A DNA stretch of 13,346 nt from an uncultured Chitinophagaceae bacterium (lineage in GTDB: Bacteria > Bacteroidota > Bacteroidia > Chitinophagales > Chitinophagaceae): NCBI GenBank assembly GCA_946885335.1, contig CAMPGG010000065.1:1-13346 (forward strand), written 5' to 3'. The notes under the pieces were generated by a model. That model saw only the letters and a list, made by a program, of their open reading frames with translations, was not told the DNA's origin and did no database searches. The position numbers and the translations under genes are program-made. This document shows, in pieces, positions 1 to 7,422 of this stretch. The first letter of the stretch is position 1. Each line of letters starts with the position of its first letter.

Positions 1-398
1 GGTCTTGGATATATGATGAAATCATAGTTTTTCATCATAAATGCGCCATTTTTCCATTGAGGGAGATTCTGATAACTGTCACTTCCGATAATAATATAGA
101 AATGATGGCCCGGATATTTTTCTGTGAGATAAATTAATGTTTGCGAGGTATAGGAAGGTTTTTCCAAATGAAATTCTGCATCTGTCACATATATCCTGTT
201 ATCTTCTTCGGTGGCTACTCTTACCAAATGCAACCTGTCATATTCATTTAATAAGGAGTTGCTTTTTTTAAATGGGTTTTGAGGTGATACGACAAACCAA
301 AGCTTATCAATGATCCCGGCATTGAGCACATGATTCGCTATAATTAAATGGCCCGTATGTATTGGATTGAATGACCCGAAGTATAAACCTACTTTCAT
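1..398 (-). CDS. nadD: Nicotinate-nucleotide adenylyltransferase (NadD), C-terminus cut by window edge
   Basis: NadD transfers AMP from ATP to nicotinate mononucleotide to give deamido-NAD, a cytosolic step of NAD synthesis. Translating the minus strand from the ATG at 398 gives 132 residues. The nucleotidyltransferase signature GSFNPIHTGHL is at residues 8-18, with the ATP-binding HxGH as H14-T-G-H17. SPQNPFK follows at 38-44 and a typical IIGSDSYQNLPQW segment lies near the visible end. The family is usually about 190-200 residues, so roughly 60 C-terminal residues lie beyond base 1. The ATG overlaps by four bases (ATGA) the stop of a small open frame that follows feoA, which hints at translational coupling and a feoA-nadD transcript. 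Cytidylyltransferase-fold relatives such as CoaD are less likely because of the SPQNPFK and GSDS/W motifs. Confidence 0.93.
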   Translation of the reverse strand, partial: MKVGLYFGSFNPIHTGHLIIANHVLNAGIIDKLWFVVSPQNPFKKSNSLLNEYDRLHLVRVATEEDNRIYVTDAEFHLEKPSYTSQTLIYLTEKYPGHHFYIIIGSDSYQNLPQWKNGAFMMKNYDFIIYPR

Positions 399-469
399 AC
401 TTTTTTAAAAAACTGTTTTAATAGCCTGGGAATAATATTGGGTAATTCTTTAGCAGTTTTGAAGAGCAC
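395..469 (-). CDS. Possible 24-codon microprotein between feoA and nadD
   Basis: The stretch between feoA and nadD holds an open frame starting at GTG (469-467), which shares its G with the feoA stop (TAGTG). It ends at a TGA (397-395) that overlaps the nadD ATG as ATGA. The predicted peptide has 24 residues, is rich in Lys, Leu and Phe, and carries a segment KELPNIIPRLLKQFFKK that could form a cationic amphipathic helix. The two tight overlaps are what coupled genes look like, but an open frame this short can arise by chance. I recognise no family. It could also be only a leader that carries ribosomes from feoA to nadD, or an extension of feoA reached by frameshift. Confidence 0.22.
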   Translation of the reverse strand: MLFKTAKELPNIIPRLLKQFFKKV

Positions 470-708
470 TAAGAATGATTTTCAACTAATTCAACATAAA
501 TCTGTTCAGCTTCGGTTTTTCGAAGACTTAAAAGATATCCGGAAACGGAAATGGAAATGGGGCCACTCATAGGAGCAACTTGTTCAATGGTTATTACTTC
601 ACCGGGAACACATCCCATCTCCAGCAGCTTCAACAAAAGTTCACTTTTAGAGAAATTGACGATAATTCCTTTTTGTCCTGCGCTCAGTTCTGAAAGCTTA
701 TAATTCAT
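469..708 (-). CDS. feoA: FeoA-domain protein (ferrous iron transport accessory)
   Basis: A 79-residue protein that fits the small SH3-like FeoA domain over its whole length. The hallmark LLEMGCVPGEVITIEQ is at about residues 28-43, followed by a Gly/Pro turn (MSGP) and a terminal strand pair ending in LRKTEAEQIYVEL, which resembles the usual Leu-Arg, Glu-Ala and I-x-V pattern. FeoA is thought to act on the cytosolic side of the ferrous iron permease FeoB. The length is normal for a stand-alone FeoA, and no DtxR-type DNA-binding domain is attached. FeoB is not next to it: downstream come the small frame and nadD, upstream the divergent ybeY. Its partner must be elsewhere or outside the window. 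The start at 708 gives a good N-terminus (MNYKLSELSAGQKG). Confidence 0.85.
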   Translation of the reverse strand: MNYKLSELSAGQKGIIVNFSKSELLLKLLEMGCVPGEVITIEQVAPMSGPISISVSGYLLSLRKTEAEQIYVELVENHS

Positions 709-709
709 A

Positions 710-740
710 TTGAATGATTATTAAAGCAAATCTACCCTTG
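710..740 (+). promoter_or_regulatory. Putative ybeY promoter (TTG - 20 bp - TACCCTTG)
   Basis: TTG at 710-712 is separated by 20 bases from TACCCTTG at 733-740, which differs from TAnnTTTG at one position. The spacing falls in the range known for Bacteroidota promoters. Transcription would begin near 746, leaving almost no leader before the ATG at 752 but about 27 bases before the in-frame ATG at 773. This gives some support to the later start. Confidence 0.45.
727..734 (-). promoter_or_regulatory. Putative -7 element of the feoA promoter (TAGATTTG)
   Basis: Read on the minus strand, TAGATTTG is an exact match to the Bacteroidota -7 consensus TAnnTTTG. It would place transcription start about ten bases before the feoA ATG at 708. 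I see no clear TTG at the -33 position. It overlaps the -7 element proposed for ybeY on the other strand. Confidence 0.45.
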
Positions 741-751
741 TATTTCCTTTT

Positions 752-1210
752 ATGTTTACGAATTTTGAAATTATGGATGAATTAAATGCTAAAATTGAGT
801 TCCATGCTCATGAAGTTTCTTTTACGCTCAAAAACAAAAGAAAACTAAAATCCTTTCTGCAATACATTCTTGAACAGGAAAAAGGCAAACAGGCATCGTT
901 ATCCTATGTATTTTGTTCAGATGAATATCTCTTAGACATAAATCGCCGTTACCTGGACCATGACTATTATACTGACATCATAACTTTCGATCTTTCAGAA
1001 AACAACAATTTGATCCGGGGTGAAGTATACATAAGCATTGACCGGGTGAAAGAAAATGCCAGGCTGAACAAGGTTTCTTTTAACCATGAATTGCACCGGG
1101 TAATCTTTCACGGAGCGCTGCACCTTGCGGGTCAAAATGATAAAACACCAAAGCAATCAAAACAAATGAGAGAAAAGGAAGACTATTACCTATCCCGGTA
1201 TTTTGTTTAA
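752..1210 (+). CDS. ybeY: Endoribonuclease YbeY (rRNA maturation factor)
   Basis: YbeY is a single-domain metal-dependent RNase involved in 16S rRNA 3'-end maturation and ribosome quality control in the cytosol. The C-terminal signature is present: HGALHLAG with H120 and H124 as the first two metal ligands. Where the general family has a third His (HGxLHxxGxDH) this protein has Asp130 (GQNDKT), a substitution I associate with Bacteroidota YbeY. The strand-and-turn ITFDLSENNNLIRGEVYIS (77-95) matches the family core. Length is 152 residues. The sequence before about residue 13 is weakly family-like, so the ATG at 773 (Met8) is an equally good start and fits the proposed promoter better. The stop abuts the first parS palindrome. 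It is co-oriented with mnmG, 112 bases downstream. Confidence 0.93.
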   Translation: MFTNFEIMDELNAKIEFHAHEVSFTLKNKRKLKSFLQYILEQEKGKQASLSYVFCSDEYLLDINRRYLDHDYYTDIITFDLSENNNLIRGEVYISIDRVKENARLNKVSFNHELHRVIFHGALHLAGQNDKTPKQSKQMREKEDYYLSRYFV

Positions 1211-1226
1211 TGTTCCACGTGGAACA
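1211..1226. other. parS: parS-like site 1 (ParB-binding palindrome)
   Basis: TGTTCCACGTGGAACA is a perfect 16-bp palindrome. It matches the widespread ParB-binding parS consensus (TGTTtCACGTGaAACA type), with C/G at the one variable symmetric pair. It begins at the first base after the ybeY stop codon. parS sites nucleate ParB spreading and are usually clustered near the replication origin. A hairpin terminator is unlikely, since the palindrome has no loop and no T-tract after it. Confidence 0.85.
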
Positions 1227-1248
1227 AACGACAAGTTAATTTTTGACA

Positions 1249-1264
1249 CGTTCCACGTGGAACA
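1249..1264. other. parS: parS-like site 2 (ParB-binding palindrome)
   Basis: CGTTCCACGTGGAACA repeats the first site with only the outermost left base changed (T to C), so the inner 14 bases GTTCCACGTGGAAC remain a perfect palindrome. Its centre is 38 bp from that of site 1. It lies 58 bases before the mnmG ATG and just upstream of the proposed mnmG promoter, so bound ParB could affect mnmG expression. Confidence 0.83.
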
Positions 1265-1297
1265 TGCTTTAGTTTATGATTGCCCTTAGCTATTTTG

Positions 1298-1305
1298 TAC
1301 TTTTG
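1298..1305 (+). promoter_or_regulatory. Putative -7 element of the mnmG promoter (TACTTTTG)
   Basis: TACTTTTG matches the Bacteroidota -7 consensus TAnnTTTG exactly and lies 17 bases before the mnmG ATG. A TTG at 1280-1282 is only 15 bases upstream, shorter than usual, so the -33 half is uncertain. The surrounding TTTGTACTTTT recurs at 9691-9701 in front of the glycosyltransferase gene. Confidence 0.5.
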
Positions 1306-1322
1306 CCCTCCAATAGTTCAAT

Positions 1323-3185
1323 ATGTTTCAATCATACGATGTAATTGTAGTAGGCGCAGGCCATGCAGGATGCGAAGCGGCAGCAGCGGCAGCAAATCTT
1401 GGCTCTTCCACCCTGCTTATAACCATGAATTTGCAGACCATTGCCCAAATGAGTTGTAATCCCGCTATGGGTGGTATCGCCAAAGGGCAAATTGTGCGGG
1501 AAATAGACGCTTTGGGTGGTTATTCAGGTATTGTTTCAGATGCATCAATGATACAGTTCAGGATGTTGAACCGGTCTAAGGGCCCTGCTATGTGGAGTCC
1601 AAGAACACAGAACGACCGGATGCTTTTCTCTCAAAAATGGCGGGAGATGCTTGAGCAAACACCAAATCTTGATTTCTACCAGGATATGGTTAAGGAATTA
1701 GTAATTGAAGATGGACGTGTTTGTGGTGTGGTTACGGGAATGGGACATACAATCAGGGCAAAGGCTGTTGTATTAACGAATGGAACCTTTTTAAATGGCG
1801 TGATTCATATTGGAGAAAAAAGATTTGGCGGTGGAAGAGTCGCTGAAAAGGCTGCTACTGGATTAACCGAACAGCTTGTTTCACTCGGATTTGAAAGTGA
1901 TCGCCTGAAAACTGGGACTCCCCCGCGAATTGATGGAAGGAGTTTGGATTATTCCAAAATGGAAGAGCAAAAAGGAGATGATGAGATAACGGGCTTTTCT
2001 TACCTGGACCAACCTTTACCATCAACACAGAGAAGTTGCTGGATAAGTTATACCAACAGTACAGTACACGATATTCTTAAAACAGGATTTGACAGAAGCC
2101 CCATGTTTGCCGGAAGGATTGAAGGAACGGGCCCACGTTACTGCCCAAGTATAGAAGATAAGATCAACCGGTTTGCTGAACGTGATCGTCACCAGTTATT
2201 TATTGAACCAGAAGGATGGAACACAGTGGAGATCTATGTTAATGGATTTTCAACCTCATTACCCGAAGAAGTACAATTTGAAGCATTGAAAATGGTACCG
2301 GGCTTCGAAAAAGTAAAAATGTTCCGCCCGGGATATGCAATAGAGTACGATTATTTCCCCCCTACTCAACTTCGCTTTTCATTGGAAACCAAACAAATAC
2401 AAAATTTATTCTTTGCCGGCCAAATCAATGGAACAACGGGTTATGAAGAAGCTGCCTGCCAGGGATTAATGGCTGGTATGAATGCTCATTTAAAAATCAA
2501 TGAAAAAGAGCCCTTTGTTTTAAAAAGAAGCGAAGCATATATCGGTGTTTTGATTGACGACCTGATCAATAAAGGAACAGACGAGCCTTACAGGATGTTT
2601 ACTTCAAGGGCAGAATTCAGAACCTTGCTCAGGCAAGACAATGCAGATCTCAGGTTAACACCGAAAAGTTTTGAATTAGGATTAGCGAGTGAAGAAAGAA
2701 TGAAGAAAGTTGAAAAAAAGCAAAAAGAAGTTACCGATATCAAACAGGCATTGAGTGAACTGTCCATTGAACCCGGGGAGATAAATGAATTTCTACAGCA
2801 AATCGCTTCGTCTCCAATAACGGAAAAGCAAAAAGCGGAAAAAATACTTTTAAGACCGTCTATTGAATTAAAGGACCTGGTAACAAATGTTTCGAGCATT
2901 CGGGAAAAGTTGGATAACTACCCGGTTGAATCTACGGAACAGGCATCGATTCAAATTAAATACGGCACTTACATACAAAAGGAAAAAGACCTGGTAGAAA
3001 AAATGTCTCAAATGGAAGAACTCCAGATTCCTGAAAGTTTTGACTATCGAAAATTAGTTTCACTGGGCAATGAAGCCAGGGAAAAATTAAGCCGGATAAG
3101 ACCAGCTACATTAGGACAAGCCAGTAGGATTTCAGGCATCAACCCAAGTGATGTGCAAATTTTAATGGTCTTTATGGGAAGATAA
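1323..3185 (+). CDS. mnmG: tRNA uridine-5-carboxymethylaminomethyl(34) synthesis enzyme MnmG (GidA)
   Basis: MnmG is the FAD-binding half of the MnmE-MnmG complex, which modifies C5 of the wobble uridine in certain tRNAs using methylene-THF and glycine or ammonium. The 620 residues are the normal full length. The dinucleotide-binding motif GAGHAG is at 11-16. Conserved CNPAMGG lies at 45-51 and the GidA signature GPRYCPSIEDKI at 270-281; Cys45 and Cys274 correspond to the two conserved cysteines. GQINGTTGYEEAACQG is at 366-381, followed by EPYRMFTSRAEFR from 421. The helical C-terminus that binds MnmE and tRNA ends in LGQASRISGINPSDVQ, as in the family. The ATG at 1323 puts the FAD motif at the usual distance from the N-terminus. 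parS-like sites upstream recall the origin-proximal position of gidA in many bacteria. MnmE is not in the window. Confidence 0.98.
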   Translation: MFQSYDVIVVGAGHAGCEAAAAAANLGSSTLLITMNLQTIAQMSCNPAMGGIAKGQIVREIDALGGYSGIVSDASMIQFRMLNRSKGPAMWSPRTQNDRMLFSQKWREMLEQTPNLDFYQDMVKELVIEDGRVCGVVTGMGHTIRAKAVVLTNGTFLNGVIHIGEKRFGGGRVAEKAATGLTEQLVSLGFESDRLKTGTPPRIDGRSLDYSKMEEQKGDDEITGFSYLDQPLPSTQRSCWISYTNSTVHDILKTGFDRSPMFAGRIEGTGPRYCPSIEDKINRFAERDRHQLFIEPEGWNTVEIYVNGFSTSLPEEVQFEALKMVPGFEKVKMFRPGYAIEYDYFPPTQLRFSLETKQIQNLFFAGQINGTTGYEEAACQGLMAGMNAHLKINEKEPFVLKRSEAYIGVLIDDLINKGTDEPYRMFTSRAEFRTLLRQDNADLRLTPKSFELGLASEERMKKVEKKQKEVTDIKQALSELSIEPGEINEFLQQIASSPITEKQKAEKILLRPSIELKDLVTNVSSIREKLDNYPVESTEQASIQIKYGTYIQKEKDLVEKMSQMEELQIPESFDYRKLVSLGNEAREKLSRIRPATLGQASRISGINPSDVQILMVFMGR

Positions 3186-3200
3186 TATTTTCGGCTATGC

Positions 3201-6200
3201 CTACCTGTTATACAGCAATGTCCATTCTATTAAAAGTTCATTTTCTTTTGTTGTAAGCTGACCAGGAAGCAAACGCCATCCCCAATTTCCTTCTGCTGTG
3301 GAAGGAGAATTCATTCGGGAACCAGCATCCAGTTTTAAAAGATCCTGTACAGGAAAAATTACTGTATCAGCAACAGATGCATACAAACTTCTTCCAAGCA
3401 CATGGAAAACATTTTCCGTATTTAATTTCTGACCAACATATTTTTCAACTTGCATTTTGGTTTCATCATCCATCTCGTTAAACCAGCCAACTAAAGTGTT
3501 GTTATCATGTGTACCGGTATAAGCAATAAAATTTTTGTCATAATTATGCGGGATAAAAATCGATGAAGGCATGGTTTCTCCAAAAGCAAACTGCAATACT
3601 TTCATCCCGGGAAAACTAAACTTATCCCGTAGTTTATAAACAGGTTCGTCAATATCGCCTAAGTCTTCAGCAATAAAAGGAAGGCTTCCCAAACGCTTTT
3701 TCATCTCCCGAAAAAAATAATCGCCATTTACTTTTTTCCATTTGCCATTGATCGCTGTTTGCTCTGTTGCCGGCACTTCCCAATAAGCGGAGAAAGCACG
3801 AAAATGATCTAACCTTACCAGGTCAAACAATTGCACATTTCTGTTTAATCGCTCCGCCCACCAATTAAACCCATCTTCTCTTAAAACATTCCAATCAAAA
3901 ACGGGCATCCCCCATAGCTGCCCATCGGCACTAAAAAAATCAGGAGGCACTCCGGCAACACTTACAGGCTTGCCGTCATCATTTAATTTAAAAATGTCCG
4001 GGTTAGCCCATACATCCGCAGAATCATGACTTACATAAAAGGGAAGATCGCCAAACAATTCTATGTCCAGGTTATTACAATATGATTTTAGATCGTGCCA
4101 TTGCCTGTCAAAAACAAATTGTTCCCACTTAATTCTATTTAATTCCTGTTGATGTTTCTCGGCGAAATCATTCAAACTTTTTTCTCTTCGTTCTTTGAGT
4201 TCAGCCGGCCATTCATTCCAGGGTTTGTCATGATGATGCTTTCGGATAATACTGAATAAAGCAAAATCGGTTAACCATTCCCGTTGTTCATCACAAAAAG
4301 TTTCAAACGCTTTGTTTGGACCATCTTTTATTATTTGCTGATAATTTTTCCAGGCCTCATCCAGCAATTGCTGTTTTTTTATCACCACGTCCTGGTAATT
4401 CACCATTGAAGAAGGTGATAATTTTAATGATTGTACAAATTCATTAGAAACCAATCCATCTTTTACTAATAATTCCGGACTGATAAATAAAATATTTCCC
4501 GCCCGGCTACTGATTGAACTATATGGTGAAAATCCTTGTCCTTGTTCTACCGGGTTAATAGGCAACATTTGCCAGATACGCTGATTAGATTGATAAAGAA
4601 AATCGGCAAACCGGTAAGCCTCCGGTCCAAGATCCCCGATGCCAAATGGTGAGGGCAGGCTTGATATGTGCAATAACAACCCGGCCTTACGGTTACCTGT
4701 ATGCGATTTTCCGCTTAATATGGCAAAAGGTAAATGACCAAATAGTTTATCCAATGAAACATCATGGCCAATTTTGATCTTTTGATTATTTAGAATATTC
4801 AAGGCTGATGACGCAATGAATGGTAGACTGACATATGTTTCATTCCAACCGGAATTTTCAAAAAAACTTTCACCATCTAAACTGGCAGTATGTAGTGGCA
4901 AAACGACCAATAGCCATTCCCTTTGGTATTCGCGTACAAAAGCCAATACATGGTTTTTTAAAGCGCCACTAACTTCAACGGGTTGATATCTTCCTTTATT
5001 AAAAAGTTCAGGATTATTTTTCCTGGCGTTTGTAAGTTGTTTTATAAACCAGGTCTTTATTTTACCGTCTGCCCTATTACCCCACAGTGATTTCCATTCT
5101 TCTTCTTTACTTATTTCATTCAATTCAGTTAATGACTTTTCCAGTAAATTATATTCAACTGGCCGCCTGTTATCCGGATCAACAAAACTAAAATCCCAAT
5201 TTTCGCAGCCCTGGTAAATATCTGGTATGCCCGGACAGGTAAATTTTAGTATTACCTGGCTAATGGAATTCAGCAAACCATGATCAATGACTTCATTTAA
5301 AAAAGTCCTGAAGCTTTTATAAAAATCAGTTTCTTTATTTAAAATAGCATTTGTAAAGTCAGTAATCGCAGATTCATATTCCAGGTTTGGCTCTGCCCAA
5401 TCAGAATGTAACTTTCCTTCCCTGCCTGCCTTTTCCAGGTAAGCTGTTAATCGCCCGGCAAAAGAATCAATTTCACTTTCCAGTAAAGGGAAATGCGCTA
5501 AGATGGATTGATAAATAAAATATTCAACGTTGTTATCTGGCCATGCCTTTATTTTGAATTGTTCATTCATCAATTGCCATTCCTTAACTTTTGAAAACCA
5601 TTTCCCAGGTATATCACTGATCACATTTAACCTGGCCCTCGCATCTTCACCACGTTTGGTATCGTGTGTGGCAGTTGCATTCATTGCTGCTGGCCAGTCC
5701 TTCTGCCGCTTCTGCATATGTTGATGAAATTCAGAAACCGGAATCCCAAATGCTGAAGGCGCATCACCCACTTCGTTATGAACAATAAAACGATTAAATG
5801 TATACATTAAAGTATCCTCTACACCCTTGGCCATTAAAGGCCCGGAGAACTGCATAGCCCTTGTGAAAAAATGCCCGATTGATTTGTTTAATTCGTCACC
5901 AGCTGTGTTGGGTGTTTCAATGAAAACATCCTCAAGTAAAGCAACCTCTTTTTTTAAGCGTGGTTTATGCTTCAATATATCTCTGAAAGTTTTTTTCAAT
6001 ACGGCCTGATCTTTTTCAGCTAAAGGAAAATCATTAAAATAAAAACGATATACGGGGCAATGAATTAATAATGCTGATATTGCTTTTTCAACTTGTTTCT
6101 CGGTATATTTTTTACCTGTTAGTTTCAATTCAAAAAATAAGCGGACAAGATTTTTCAATTCACCCTGCATGTGCTTTTCCAGTATCAAAGTCTTCTTCTC

Positions 6201-7385
6201 ATATACCTGGTTACCAACTATGGATGATAAACCGGTAAACGATTCATAAAAAATATTGAATTCCTTTTCCTTTGAAGTATTTGTAAAAACATTATTTACC
6301 CTTGCTAAAAAATCATAACCAGTTGTGCCGGCTACAGGCCATTTTTCCAACGCTTCTTCTTCTTCCAGGATCTTTTCAACTACCAGGTATTTATGCCTGC
6401 CAATATGATCCGCTAATTTATCCAGGTATGCTCCCGGATCATATAATCCATCAACATGATCAACCCTCACGCCGTCAATCACATCCTCATCACAAAGTTT
6501 TTTTAACAATGCATGATAAGCAGTAAAAACATTTTCATCCTGCATGTTCATACAGATCAGACTATTTACTGTAAAAAAACGCCTGTACGATATTTTTGTA
6601 TCAGTAAGCTTCCAATAACATGGCAGGTAATGTTGCTGATCAATGATTAATTGAATTTTATTTTTATCAGTATTGACTTTTTCTATAGCCGTAATGATTT
6701 CTTTTTCAACTGCATCATCCTGCAACAAATCTTTGAAGGCAAGTAATTTGGCTTCATATTGCTCATTAGAAAATGGCAGCTTTTCCATTTCGTTTAATGA
6801 ATGGAGCCAATCACTAATCGATTGAGAATTAGTTTCACTTAAAACCATTGCATAAGAAGAAAGCGTTAGCGGCCACGAGCTGCCAAAATAATCAACCCAT
6901 AATTTATTCTCCGCCAGCTTAATTTGCAGCTCTCCCTTTTCTAAAATTTTTTCCAATGGATCTCCTAAAAAAGGAACCATAATCTTTCCATTGGTCTCGG
7001 GATTATTCCATTGTATATCAAAAAAACTGGCGTAGGTAGAATGCTTTCCTTTTTCTAAAACATCCATCAGCCATTTATTATCTGTATGAAAGGCCATATG
7101 GTTAGGAACAAAATCCTGGATCCATCCCATGCCGTTCTTTTTCAACATCGCCGATAACTCGTATAACTCTTCCAGGCTTCCTATTTCAGGGTTGATGGAT
7201 AATGGATCAATGCCATCATACCCGTGCTCACTGCCAGGACTAGCCGAAAATATGGGTGATGCATAAATAGTTTTAATCCCTAATCCTGATAAATAGGGAA
7301 TAATTTTCTTCACCTCCTTAAATCCAAAACCTTTATGTAACTGCAAACGATATGTTACTAACGGATCAAAAACTTCCTGCTTCAT
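3201..7385 (-). CDS. Fused maltooligosyltrehalose synthase (TreY) - 4-alpha-glucanotransferase (MalQ)
   Basis: The 1394-residue product joins two complete enzymes. Residues 1 to about 885 form a GH13-type maltooligosyltrehalose synthase, which turns the reducing end of a maltodextrin into an alpha,alpha-1,1-linked trehalosyl unit. It starts with YRLQLHKGFGF and IYASPIFSASPGSEHGYDG. Predicted catalytic residues are Asp309 (DGVRVDHVDGL), Glu337 (LVVEK) and Asp575 (ATHDTKRGEDAR), and the typical PGIPDIYQGCE is at 718-728. Residues from about 898 to the end are a GH77 amylomaltase of usual length (about 497), with HISSLPSPFGIGDLG at 906-920, Asp1193 (RLDHF), Glu1240 (IAEDLG) and Asp1294 (GTHDNNT). 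The linker is short (about 885-897), and no stop or frameshift divides the halves. It follows the debranching enzyme gene by 37 bases in the same operon. MalQ could disproportionate short maltodextrins back to lengths TreY accepts. Both active sites look intact. Confidence 0.95.
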   Translation of the reverse strand: MKQEVFDPLVTYRLQLHKGFGFKEVKKIIPYLSGLGIKTIYASPIFSASPGSEHGYDGIDPLSINPEIGSLEELYELSAMLKKNGMGWIQDFVPNHMAFHTDNKWLMDVLEKGKHSTYASFFDIQWNNPETNGKIMVPFLGDPLEKILEKGELQIKLAENKLWVDYFGSSWPLTLSSYAMVLSETNSQSISDWLHSLNEMEKLPFSNEQYEAKLLAFKDLLQDDAVEKEIITAIEKVNTDKNKIQLIIDQQHYLPCYWKLTDTKISYRRFFTVNSLICMNMQDENVFTAYHALLKKLCDEDVIDGVRVDHVDGLYDPGAYLDKLADHIGRHKYLVVEKILEEEEALEKWPVAGTTGYDFLARVNNVFTNTSKEKEFNIFYESFTGLSSIVGNQVYEKKTLILEKHMQGELKNLVRLFFELKLTGKKYTEKQVEKAISALLIHCPVYRFYFNDFPLAEKDQAVLKKTFRDILKHKPRLKKEVALLEDVFIETPNTAGDELNKSIGHFFTRAMQFSGPLMAKGVEDTLMYTFNRFIVHNEVGDAPSAFGIPVSEFHQHMQKRQKDWPAAMNATATHDTKRGEDARARLNVISDIPGKWFSKVKEWQLMNEQFKIKAWPDNNVEYFIYQSILAHFPLLESEIDSFAGRLTAYLEKAGREGKLHSDWAEPNLEYESAITDFTNAILNKETDFYKSFRTFLNEVIDHGLLNSISQVILKFTCPGIPDIYQGCENWDFSFVDPDNRRPVEYNLLEKSLTELNEISKEEEWKSLWGNRADGKIKTWFIKQLTNARKNNPELFNKGRYQPVEVSGALKNHVLAFVREYQREWLLVVLPLHTASLDGESFFENSGWNETYVSLPFIASSALNILNNQKIKIGHDVSLDKLFGHLPFAILSGKSHTGNRKAGLLLHISSLPSPFGIGDLGPEAYRFADFLYQSNQRIWQMLPINPVEQGQGFSPYSSISSRAGNILFISPELLVKDGLVSNEFVQSLKLSPSSMVNYQDVVIKKQQLLDEAWKNYQQIIKDGPNKAFETFCDEQREWLTDFALFSIIRKHHHDKPWNEWPAELKERREKSLNDFAEKHQQELNRIKWEQFVFDRQWHDLKSYCNNLDIELFGDLPFYVSHDSADVWANPDIFKLNDDGKPVSVAGVPPDFFSADGQLWGMPVFDWNVLREDGFNWWAERLNRNVQLFDLVRLDHFRAFSAYWEVPATEQTAINGKWKKVNGDYFFREMKKRLGSLPFIAEDLGDIDEPVYKLRDKFSFPGMKVLQFAFGETMPSSIFIPHNYDKNFIAYTGTHDNNTLVGWFNEMDDETKMQVEKYVGQKLNTENVFHVLGRSLYASVADTVIFPVQDLLKLDAGSRMNSPSTAEGNWGWRLLPGQLTTKENELLIEWTLLYNR

Positions 7386-7422
7386 AATCTACTTTTTATT
7401 CAACCCAAAAAATGAGTTGCAC

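Noticed and set aside
469..708. feoA as a fragment of a DtxR/MntR-type regulator
   Set aside because: The frame has a proper start, covers the FeoA domain in full and has no room for a DNA-binding domain, because ybeY diverges 43 bases upstream.
1211..1264. The two palindromes as a terminator, mobile-element inverted repeats or a mini CRISPR
   Set aside because: Each palindrome has no loop, no T-tract follows, only two copies exist with 22 bases between them and no cas or transposase gene is near. The exact match to parS explains them better.
2588..2899. Minus-strand open frame of 103 codons inside mnmG
   Set aside because: It lies fully opposite a strongly conserved mnmG, its translation has no recognisable domain, and it is rich in Ser, Phe and Cys as expected for an antisense shadow.
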